This document shows, one piece after another, positions 1 through 5,754 of a stretch of DNA of 10,509 nucleotides. The notes under the pieces are model-generated. The model saw only the letters and a list, made by a program, of their open reading frames with translations. It was not told the DNA's origin and did no database searches. How positions within the stretch are numbered: the stretch's first letter is position 1; every line of letters starts with the position of its first letter. A program made the position numbers and the translations under genes. The stretch is from assembly GCA_030148045.1 (NCBI GenBank), contig JASBUE010000243.1, positions 1-10,509 of the forward strand, in the 5' to 3' direction. Source of the stretch: Candidatus Tenderia sp. (GTDB lineage Bacteria; Pseudomonadota; Gammaproteobacteria; Tenderiales; Tenderiaceae).

Positions 1-1
1 T

Positions 2-556
2 CGCATGCTCAACAGCGCCTTCGACAGGCTGACGGATGCCGGCCATGACTATTATCCGCAGGAGCTGCGCCAGGCGATCGATGCCATCAACGACTTTGTT
101 TACGATAACATCAACAACGGTGTCTATCGCTGCGGCTTCGCCACCGAGCAGGCGGCCTATGAAGAGGCCTTTGAACAGTTATTCAGCGCACTCGATGACA
201 TAGAGGTTCGGCTGGCGAGCCGGCGCTACCTGCTTGGCGAGCGCATAACCGAGGCGGACTGGCGCCTGTTCACCACCCTGGTGCGTTTCGACGCCGTGTA
301 TTACAGTCATTTCAAATGCAATCTGCGGCGCATCGCGGATTATGAAAACCTCGGCAACTATCTGCGTGCGCTGTATCAGGTCGAGGGCGTCAAAGATACG
401 GTCAACATGGATCACATCAAGCAGCATTATTATTACAGCCATACCACCATCAATCCGTACCGGATTGTGCCCAGCGGGCCGGCACTGGATTTTATGGCGC
501 CCCACAACCGTGATCGTTTTAACAATACCAAAGGAGATCAACATGAGCATGTATGA
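2..556 (+). CDS. yqjG: Glutathionyl-hydroquinone reductase, C-terminal part (5' end outside window)
   Basis: Omega-class-like glutathione transferase that reduces glutathionyl-hydroquinones to free hydroquinones with glutathione in the cytoplasm. Only about 184 residues are visible. The frame is open to the window edge, with Arg just before the first visible Met, and the family is usually about 320 residues, so roughly the first 140 residues are missing. That missing part holds the thioredoxin-like domain and its catalytic Cys, so catalytic competence cannot be judged. The visible part is the helical GST C-terminal domain. Family landmarks are MLNSAFD at the start, NNGVYRCGFA (~37-46), RYLLGERITEADWRLFTTLV (~74-93), VYYSHFKCN (~98-106) and the Tyr-rich YYYSHTTINP (~142-151). 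The last dozen residues run past the usual end and overlap the next gene by 14 nt. Family identity is confident from these motifs; the natural substrate is not shown by the sequence. Confidence 0.93.
   Translation, partial: RMLNSAFDRLTDAGHDYYPQELRQAIDAINDFVYDNINNGVYRCGFATEQAAYEEAFEQLFSALDDIEVRLASRRYLLGERITEADWRLFTTLVRFDAVYYSHFKCNLRRIADYENLGNYLRALYQVEGVKDTVNMDHIKQHYYYSHTTINPYRIVPSGPALDFMAPHNRDRFNNTKGDQHEHV
530..536 (+). promoter_or_regulatory. Ribosome binding site of the CDGSH gene
   Basis: AAAGGAG lies 6 nt before the ATG at 543, inside the last codons of the upstream reductase gene. It fixes the start of the CDGSH protein at 543, although the frame is open much further upstream. It also suggests that ribosomes finishing the reductase can re-initiate here. 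Confidence 0.8.
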
Positions 557-779
557 TCAAGGCAGTCCCTATGCCGTCAAAATAAATAACGGCGACAGCG
601 CCTATATCTGTCAATGCGGCCACAGCAAGAACGCGCCGTTTTGCGACGGCTCGCATATCGACCACCCGCCGGCGCAGCCCTATGAGTACGAAGCGACACA
701 GGATGAGACGCTGTATGTATGCGGCTGCGGCCGATCCGGCAACAAACCTTTTTGTGACGGCAGCCATAACAACTTATGA
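543..779 (+). CDS. Dual-motif CDGSH iron-sulfur protein (78 aa)
   Basis: Small protein expected to carry two [2Fe-2S] clusters, each held by three Cys and one His. Two full motifs of the form C-x-C-x2-S-x3-P-x-C-D-G-S-H are visible. The first uses C23, C25, C34 and H38, and the second uses C60, C62, C71 and H75. The tandem arrangement resembles the monomeric CISD3 (Miner2) class rather than the single-motif, membrane-anchored mitoNEET dimer. No signal peptide or membrane segment is seen, so it should be cytoplasmic. Proteins of this family are linked to electron or cluster transfer, but the partner is unknown. The start at 543 is chosen for its strong ribosome binding site; a second ATG at 549 is possible. 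It overlaps the glutathionyl-hydroquinone reductase by 14 nt and is followed after 31 nt by the pirin gene, which suggests one transcript. Confidence 0.93.
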   Translation: MSMYDQGSPYAVKINNGDSAYICQCGHSKNAPFCDGSHIDHPPAQPYEYEATQDETLYVCGCGRSGNKPFCDGSHNNL

Positions 780-810
780 CACGCGTGCTACGTCACTCGG
801 AGAAAACGCC

Positions 811-1536
811 ATGATCGAAAAACGCAGCGCGGTTGAAATGCACGAAGGTGACGGCGTCGTGGTCAAACGCCTGATGCCCATCCCGAATTTCCGCAACTAT
901 GACCCGTTCGTGTTATGGGACGACTTCACCGTTACGCCCGGCCACGGTTTCCCCGACCACCCGCACCGCGGTTTCGAGGCCATTACGTATCTCTTCAGCG
1001 GATCGATTCGTCATCAGGACGATCTCGGCAACGCCTCGACGGTGTTCGCCGGCGGCGCCCAGCGTTTCACCGCCGGCAGAGGCATCGTCCACTCCGAGAT
1101 GCCCAACGAGGACAATCCGACCCGCGGTATACAACTGTGGATCAATCTGCCCAAGCGGCTAAAACAGACCGAGCCCGGCTATCAGCAGGTCGACAACGAC
1201 GAATTTCCCATCGACGACATAGACGGCGGCCAGGTCAAGACCATTGTCGGTGAGGGTTCACCGCTCGGGATTCTGACCCCGATGCGCTATCTGGAGTTGC
1301 AGCTTCACGATCGCGCCGTATACACGGCCGCCGTTGAGGCCGGTATGCGCGGACTTGTCTACATGGTGGAGGGCGAGACCGAAATCCAGGGTCAACGCTT
1401 TGGGGCGGCCGACACGGCCTTGTTCGAAAACGAGACCGAAATCAGGATTGAATCTTTCGGCCACAGCCGCGTCATGGTCTGCTACGGCACTGCGCACGGC
1501 GAGCCTATTATCCAATACGGACCTTTCGTCGACTGA
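811..1536 (+). CDS. Pirin family protein (bicupin, 241 aa)
   Basis: Pirins are metal-binding cupins. Some, such as E. coli YhhW and human pirin, have quercetin 2,3-dioxygenase activity, and others act as regulators through protein contacts. The N-terminal cupin keeps the four expected metal ligands, H50 and H52 in GFPDHPHRGFE and H94 and E96 in AGRGIVHSEMP. The signature around residues 44-60 and the later IQLWINLP (~107-114) are typical. The C-terminal cupin half (about 150-241) ends at GEPIIQYGPFVD. Many homologues continue for 20-40 residues after this GPFV point, so the C-terminus is short. No continuation is visible in the other two frames. The start at 811 follows GGAGA (799-803) with 7 nt spacing; the longer open frame back to 682 would overlap the CDGSH gene and is not used. 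The substrate cannot be predicted from the sequence. Confidence 0.92.
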   Translation: MIEKRSAVEMHEGDGVVVKRLMPIPNFRNYDPFVLWDDFTVTPGHGFPDHPHRGFEAITYLFSGSIRHQDDLGNASTVFAGGAQRFTAGRGIVHSEMPNEDNPTRGIQLWINLPKRLKQTEPGYQQVDNDEFPIDDIDGGQVKTIVGEGSPLGILTPMRYLELQLHDRAVYTAAVEAGMRGLVYMVEGETEIQGQRFGAADTALFENETEIRIESFGHSRVMVCYGTAHGEPIIQYGPFVD

Positions 1537-1566
1537 ATCTCCCGTCTGTCAAACGGCAAGCGAGCA

Positions 1567-2817
1567 TTACGCCACGGTGATTGCCTCGAAGATCTTATAA
1601 CCGGCGATATAGGTGCCGATGACCGAGCCTATGCCGGTCAGGAAAAACACCATAAAGGTGTGGGCGACCCGATTACTCCACCAGCCACCGATGCGGCCGG
1701 TGTCATCGCGCAGGCGATTGAAATCACCCACCCGGGGTTTGCGGAAAAAGGTCTCCACCGCCGCCGATACCACCCCCGCCGAGATGGTGGGATTCAGCGA
1801 CGTAAGCGGCGCCGCGACAAAGGCGCTGAGGATGGTCAGGGGGTGGGCCAGCGCGATCAAGGCCCCGACCGCCGCCAGCGTGCCGTTGATCATCACCCAC
1901 TGCTGAATCATCTCCCAGCCGATGTCGCTGCTGTGGGAAAAGCCGATGGCGAAGCCGGTCAGAATCACGGCCACGATGAGCCACGGTATCAACCTGAGGA
2001 GATTGCCCGGCGGCGGCACCTGATTGAGCTGTTCCTGGCGCTGTTCCGGTGCTGTAATGTAGTGCTCGCCCGTTTTATCGAGGTATTGCCGAATACCCTT
2101 GAGGTGGCCGGCCCCCACTACGGCCAGGATATTTCTGCAACCGGAGAGCCTGGCCTCGTCGATCAGGCGCGCGGCCATATATTGGTCGCGTTCATCCACC
2201 AGCGGTTTATAGACTTCCTCGGAGTGCGCGGCAAACTGGTTGAAGGTGGATTCGAGTACGTCGCCCTGCTTGAGGCGTTCCACCTCTGCTTCCGAGACGC
2301 TGCGGCGGGCGATGACGCTGGCCAGCAATCCGGCCAGCACCTTGATGCGCTTGAACCAGGGGACGTTGCGATAGATGCGTTTCATGGTGATGCCGACATC
2401 GCGATCGATCAGCAGCAGGGGCAGGTTATTGGCCCTGGCCGACTCGGCCCCGGCACGCATGTCGGCGCCGACCTCGATACCGAGCTGGTCGGCGATGCGT
2501 TTCTGGAAGGCGCCCAGCGCCAGGCTGGCCATCACCATCGGACCTTTGCCCTTGCGTACCACCTGCATGATATCCATGCGGCCGATGGCATCCGGGTCGA
2601 TCAGGGCATTGAGGCGATTTTCGCAAAGTTCCAACGCCACCCCGTCATAACGGCCGCTGGCGATCAGCGACTTGACGCTCTCGGCACTACTGCGCGACAC
2701 ATGGGCGGTGCCCAGGATGGTGATGGAGACACCATCATGCTCGAGCCGGATCAGCGGCTCGTGACGGGCCGGTTCAGGCATGGCATTTACGTCGGTGACA
2801 TGTTGCGCAAGTTGCAT
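1567..2817 (-). CDS. TraB/PrgY family membrane protein (416 aa)
   Basis: Member of the TraB/PrgY group, named after enterococcal proteins that limit response to the cells' own sex pheromone. The wider superfamily includes TIKI and erythromycin-esterase-like proteins, and some members are proposed to be metal-dependent hydrolases. The soluble N-terminal domain (about 22-265) has GTAHVS (36-41), LELCENR (62-68), DRD (138-140), DERD (208-211) and GAGHLKG (235-241). The two GxxH motifs are the conserved pair expected at the active site. The C-terminal third has about four hydrophobic segments (roughly 273-293, 309-327, 329-352 and 386-408), so it should be anchored in the inner membrane. I chose the ATG at 2817, preceded by a weak GCGGGA; a GTG at 2859 or an ATG at 2781 would also be in frame. 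It converges on the pirin gene with a 30-nt gap. Its role in this organism is unknown. Confidence 0.88.
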   Translation of the reverse strand: MQLAQHVTDVNAMPEPARHEPLIRLEHDGVSITILGTAHVSRSSAESVKSLIASGRYDGVALELCENRLNALIDPDAIGRMDIMQVVRKGKGPMVMASLALGAFQKRIADQLGIEVGADMRAGAESARANNLPLLLIDRDVGITMKRIYRNVPWFKRIKVLAGLLASVIARRSVSEAEVERLKQGDVLESTFNQFAAHSEEVYKPLVDERDQYMAARLIDEARLSGCRNILAVVGAGHLKGIRQYLDKTGEHYITAPEQRQEQLNQVPPPGNLLRLIPWLIVAVILTGFAIGFSHSSDIGWEMIQQWVMINGTLAAVGALIALAHPLTILSAFVAAPLTSLNPTISAGVVSAAVETFFRKPRVGDFNRLRDDTGRIGGWWSNRVAHTFMVFFLTGIGSVIGTYIAGYKIFEAITVA

Positions 2818-2994
2818 AACAATCCCGCCCGGGTTGTTGGATACTCGACGCCAAACCACAGCGCCCCATTCACCGGCCTGTGGTCAGCGGCAAAAGCGAG
2901 GCTTTGGCCAAGCTGGTGTCGGAGAGACTCCAAACATCCTGACACAATAGCTCAGGTAATGTAAGCCTGATCCTTAAAATAAATGGAAAGCCGC
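2818..2994. other. Intergenic region, presumed TraB-family gene promoter
   Basis: This non-coding stretch lies upstream of the TraB-family gene and downstream of the terminator-like hairpin. It should contain the promoter of the TraB-family gene, read on the minus strand, but I see no convincing -35/-10 pair, operator or riboswitch. An alternative in-frame GTG start at 2859 would move 42 nt of it into the coding region. Confidence 0.4.
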
Positions 2995-3024
2995 GGAGCC
3001 GATCCGGCGCTTCTGGTCGGCTCC
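2995..3024 (-). terminator. Probable terminator hairpin after the lipoprotein gene
   Basis: Perfect 8-bp inverted repeat: GGAGCCGA at 2995-3002 and TCGGCTCC at 3017-3024. After a one-base bulge, a further 4 pairs (3004-3007 with 3013-3016, one of them G-T) leave a 5-base loop. It begins 10 nt past the TAA of the lipoprotein gene. On the minus strand it is followed by GCGGCTTTCCATTTATTTT, so the T-rich part is offset by several bases rather than immediate. It probably ends the lipoprotein transcript, or the whole right-hand transcript, before the TraB-family gene. Confidence 0.6.
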
Positions 3025-3034
3025 CAGGGGATGA

Positions 3035-3469
3035 TTACAATAGCGGTTCGAATCCCTCCGCCGCGATCACGTGTGAGGCGATCCTGGGTTTGTCATCGCT
3101 CTCCACCGAATCGAACAGGGTCAGGGTCTCCTTGGCATTCCTGCCCGAGTCATAGTTCACCTGATATTCAAAGATGTAATAACGACCGCTGAATACCGTG
3201 TTTATTTCCTCACGTTTGTATTCGAAGCGCTCGACACTGCCCAGTGAGGCGGCGATGTTTTCGAGATGGGAACGCCATGCCTCCGGCGTGCGGTTGTCTG
3301 AGAAAAACCCCAGCGCGGCGTCTAGATCCTGTTTCTGCATGGCCTGATAATAGCGTTCCGCCACCTGGCGCCCCGCCTCGGCGCCGGGCGATCCCACGGT
3401 GCATGCCGACAGCAACAGGCACAGCGACAAGAACAAAGTACTTCTCAGATAACGCCGGTCTTTAAGCAT
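3035..3469 (-). CDS. Putative lipoprotein of unknown function (144 aa)
   Basis: Small exported lipoprotein. A basic N-terminus (MLKDRRYLR) is followed by a hydrophobic stretch and the lipobox LSAC, with C23 as the expected lipidated residue. Residue +2 is Thr, not Asp, so the outer membrane is the likely destination. The mature part (about 120 residues) starts with a helix of the type AERYYQAMQKQDLDAALGFF and continues with strand-rich sequence such as SGRYYIFEYQVNYDSG. This pattern resembles small NTF2-like or DUF4019-type lipoproteins, but that is inference from appearance only. The start at 3469 is preferred over the ATG at 3487 because AGGGAGA sits 7 nt before it, and because it gives a normal signal peptide. 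It lies 139 nt downstream of yciA on the same strand, so read-through from the beta-oxidation operon is possible, and it is followed by a hairpin. No function is assigned. Confidence 0.8.
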   Translation of the reverse strand: MLKDRRYLRSTLFLSLCLLLSACTVGSPGAEAGRQVAERYYQAMQKQDLDAALGFFSDNRTPEAWRSHLENIAASLGSVERFEYKREEINTVFSGRYYIFEYQVNYDSGRNAKETLTLFDSVESDDKPRIASHVIAAEGFEPLL

Positions 3470-3476
3470 CACCTTG

Positions 3477-3483
3477 TCTCCCT
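3477..3483 (-). promoter_or_regulatory. Ribosome binding site of the lipoprotein gene
   Basis: Read on the minus strand, AGGGAGA lies 7 nt before the ATG at 3469. It decides between that start and the upstream in-frame ATG at 3487, which has no such site. Confidence 0.65.
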
Positions 3484-3518
3484 GCATCAGCCGCGAATCC
3501 TTCCATTATTCCGGTAAA

Positions 3519-3545
3519 ACCGTATGCGGGGATGATCCCAGTCAA
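3519..3545 (-). promoter_or_regulatory. Weak candidate promoter for the lipoprotein gene
   Basis: On the minus strand, TTGACT (3540-3545) matches a sigma-70 -35 box well. The best -10 candidate, TACGGT (3519-3524), is poor and the spacer is only 15 bp. It is correctly placed about 50 nt before the start codon. This is weak evidence, because the gene might instead be read through from yciA. Confidence 0.2.
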
Positions 3546-3608
3546 GCCCGGAGAAATCAAGATGAATGACATGTATCGAGCGCTGGGTGCCGATCCGGCA
3601 TGAAAAAG

Positions 3609-3995
3609 TCAGGGCTTATCCACCGGACGTGGCTTGCGGTCATCCCCGACGGCCACGTAGGTGAGTGTCGCCTGGGTCACCTTGACCGGCGACTCCACCC
3701 GGTTGCGTTCGGCGAAGACCTTCACGTCCACCGTCAGCGAGGTGGTGCCGACGCGCACCACCTCGGCGTAACAGCTGATCAGGTCGCCGACGAAGACCGG
3801 CTGATGAAACTCAAAGGAGTTGACCGCCACCGTCACCACCCGACCCTTGGCGCGGCGCACGGCCGCTACCGAGCCGGCGATATCCACCTGAGACATGATC
3901 CAGCCGCCGAAGATATCGCCGGCGGCGTTGGCATCGGACGGCATGGCCACTACCCGAATGGTGGGGTGCATCTCTGCGGGCATTACCTCGGTCAT
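3609..3995 (-). CDS. yciA: Acyl-CoA thioesterase, YciA-type hotdog protein (128 aa)
   Basis: Cytoplasmic hydrolase that splits acyl-CoA into free acid and CoA. YciA enzymes usually accept a broad range of chain lengths. The length is typical of a single hotdog domain, and the YciA signature is clear: RVVAMPSDANAAGDIFGGW (14-32) followed by IMSQVDIAGS. The Asp of GDIFGG (D27) is in the conserved active-site segment of the hotdog fold. FHQPVFVGDLISCYAEV (63-79), GTTSLTVDVKV (83-93) and the ending YVAVGDDRKPRP are also family-like. Its ATG overlaps the acyl-CoA synthetase TGA in an ATGA junction (3992-3995), and AGGA (4004-4007) lies 8 nt upstream, so translation is probably coupled. As the last gene of a beta-oxidation operon it may relieve CoA trapping when acyl-CoA builds up. 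Confidence 0.93.
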   Translation of the reverse strand: MTEVMPAEMHPTIRVVAMPSDANAAGDIFGGWIMSQVDIAGSVAAVRRAKGRVVTVAVNSFEFHQPVFVGDLISCYAEVVRVGTTSLTVDVKVFAERNRVESPVKVTQATLTYVAVGDDRKPRPVDKP

Positions 3996-5737
3996 GAAGG
4001 GCGTCCTGGTGATTGATTGTAGAGTTCATCGATCTCCCTGGCATAGGTTTGCAGGATCTTCTCCCGTTTCGGTTTCAATGTGGGCGTCAGCAGGCCATTT
4101 TCCACCGTCCAGGGTTCATCGATCACCTTCACGCGCCTTATTTGAGCATAGCCGGGAAAGGCCTTGATGCGTTCGGCGATGGATTCCAACAGCGCCTCTT
4201 CGCTCGGCATCTTCTTGAGCGCCTGTTCATTCAGCACCACCAGGGCGGAGAGATAGGGGCGGTTATCGCCGATCACCAGCACCTGCTCGAACAGCGGGGC
4301 GGTGCTGATGGCCGTCTCCATGTCGCCGGGCGAGACCTTCTCGCCGGTGTCCAGCACGATCACGTCCTTGAGTCGGCCGGTGATGTAGATGCGGCCGACC
4401 TCAATGCGGGCCTTGTCGCCGGTATGCAGCCAGCCCTCGGCGTCGACGGTCTTGGCGCTGGCATCGGGCAGCCGCCAATAGCCCTGCATGACGCCGGGAC
4501 TGCGCGCCAGCAGCTCCTCGTTCTCGCCGATGCGCACCTCCACGTCGGGCAGGGGCGGGCCGACGCTCAAGGGATCGTTGTCATGGCTGCGGTTGACCGA
4601 GATCACCGGGCTGGATTCGGTCATGCCGTAGCCCTGCAGCAGGTTCAGCCCCAGGCCGACGAAGGTCCTGCCCACCTCCTCCGACAGGGCCGCCCCGCCA
4701 CAGATGGCGAGGCGCAGCCGGCCGCCCAGCTTGTCCAGCAGCTTGCCCGCCACCAGCTTGTCCAGCAGCGGCCAGAGTAACAGCCTGACCTGCCACTCGG
4801 CGCGTCCCTGACGATACTGAAAACGCAACCAACCCACCTCCACGGCGAGCCTGAACAGCTTGCGTTTGAGTTCGCTGCGCAGCTGTGCCTGCAGCCTGGC
4901 GTAGATCCGTTCATAAATACGCGGCACCGAGATCAACACGGTGGGCTTGATGGTCTGCAGGTCCTCGGCCAGCTCGGCAATGGAACGGGCATAGGCCACG
5001 CTGGCCCCGGCCATCATGGGCAGATAATAGCCGATGGTGCGTTCCAGGGTGTGCGACAGGGGCAGAAAGGAGAGAAAATAATCGTCGGGATAGATGGGCT
5101 CGGCTCGGATTCCGGCATGGGCGTTCCAGAGAATATTGCGGTGGCTCAGCATCACCCCCTTGGGCCGGCCGGTGGTGCCGGAGGTATAGACGAGGGTGGC
5201 CACGGCCTCGGCGTCATTGACCAAGACCTCGGGCAAGTTGCGCTCGGCCTTGCCCAGCAACTTAGCGACATACTGCACCGGACAGCCGCCGCCGCAGTCA
5301 TTGAGGCTCCAGACACGCAGGCCGGGATCGAGCTGTGCCGCCACCCCTTCCAGCTCGCGCCACTGGGCCAGGTTCTCGATCAGCAACAACCGGGCGCCGC
5401 AGTCTTTGAGCACATAGGCCACATTGTCGGGGCGGTCATTGAAGTACAACGGCACAACCACCAAGCCCAGGCCCAGGGCGGCCTGTTCGAACATCACCCA
5501 CTGGGGTGAGTTGTTGGCCATGACGGCGACGCGCTCACCGGGAGTTAACGAAAGCGCCTTGAGCGCCGTCTGCCAGCGTGCAATCAAACGCGCCATGTCG
5601 CTCCAGGAGAGATCCATCCAGCTGCGTGAGGGGGCATCGTAAAAGGTATAGGCCACCGCCCCGGGGCTGCGTTTGACGCGTTCACGAAACAGCCCCGGCA
5701 GGACGCGGGCGTACTCCGGGCTAATCACATCGGCCAT
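3992..5737 (-). CDS. fadD: Long-chain acyl-CoA synthetase (AMP-forming, 581 aa)
   Basis: Activates fatty acids to acyl-CoA using ATP and CoA, through an acyl-adenylate. This is the entry step to beta-oxidation, probably at the inner face of the membrane. Visible ANL-superfamily motifs are the phosphate loop YTSGTTGRPKGV (184-195), QGYGMTES (368-375), WLHTGD (436-441), GRLKDVI (454-460) and the C-terminal TPTLKPKR (551-558), whose first Lys (K556) fits the adenylation lysine. Length and motif style match the long-chain FACL type, closer to FadD15/Faa-like enzymes than to E. coli FadD, so the symbol is given by role. The start at 5737 has GAAGGGA (5747-5753) 9 nt upstream. A TTG at 5770 is also in frame but lies inside the preceding gene. 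It begins 17 nt after the FadJ-like gene and overlaps yciA by 4 nt. Confidence 0.92.
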   Translation of the reverse strand: MADVISPEYARVLPGLFRERVKRSPGAVAYTFYDAPSRSWMDLSWSDMARLIARWQTALKALSLTPGERVAVMANNSPQWVMFEQAALGLGLVVVPLYFNDRPDNVAYVLKDCGARLLLIENLAQWRELEGVAAQLDPGLRVWSLNDCGGGCPVQYVAKLLGKAERNLPEVLVNDAEAVATLVYTSGTTGRPKGVMLSHRNILWNAHAGIRAEPIYPDDYFLSFLPLSHTLERTIGYYLPMMAGASVAYARSIAELAEDLQTIKPTVLISVPRIYERIYARLQAQLRSELKRKLFRLAVEVGWLRFQYRQGRAEWQVRLLLWPLLDKLVAGKLLDKLGGRLRLAICGGAALSEEVGRTFVGLGLNLLQGYGMTESSPVISVNRSHDNDPLSVGPPLPDVEVRIGENEELLARSPGVMQGYWRLPDASAKTVDAEGWLHTGDKARIEVGRIYITGRLKDVIVLDTGEKVSPGDMETAISTAPLFEQVLVIGDNRPYLSALVVLNEQALKKMPSEEALLESIAERIKAFPGYAQIRRVKVIDEPWTVENGLLTPTLKPKREKILQTYAREIDELYNQSPGRPS

Positions 5738-5746
5738 CGTCGGGAT

Positions 5747-5753
5747 TCCCTTC
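5747..5753 (-). promoter_or_regulatory. Ribosome binding site of the acyl-CoA synthetase gene
   Basis: Read on the minus strand, GAAGGGA sits 9 nt before the ATG at 5737 and immediately after the TAG stop of the FadJ-like gene. It supports the 5737 start over the in-frame TTG at 5770. Confidence 0.65.
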
Positions 5754-5754
5754 T

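Noticed and set aside
342..542. In-frame extension upstream of the CDGSH start
   Set aside because: It lies wholly inside the reductase coding region, and the strong AAAGGAG before 543 points to the shorter protein.
682..810. In-frame extension upstream of the pirin start
   Set aside because: It would overlap the CDGSH gene by almost 100 nt, has no ribosome site, and adds sequence unlike any pirin N-terminus.
1537..1566. Possible shared terminator between the convergent pirin and TraB-family genes
   Set aside because: Only a 4-bp stem (CCGT...ACGG) is visible, with no T-run on either strand.
1660..2964. 434-codon plus-strand open frame opposite the TraB-family gene
   Set aside because: It is a mirror of codon bias on GC-rich DNA. 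The minus-strand frame has recognisable family motifs, while this one has low-complexity His/Gly/Arg-rich sequence and no family resemblance.
3045..3055. GGTTCGAATCC, which looks like the T-loop of a tRNA
   Set aside because: The flanking T-stem bases do not pair (only about three of five positions), no acceptor or anticodon arm fits upstream, and the stretch encodes the conserved-frame C-terminus of the lipoprotein on the other strand.
3588..3608. Small hairpin after yciA as an operon terminator
   Set aside because: On the minus strand the T-run precedes the 5-bp hairpin instead of following it, so it does not have the layout of an intrinsic terminator for yciA.
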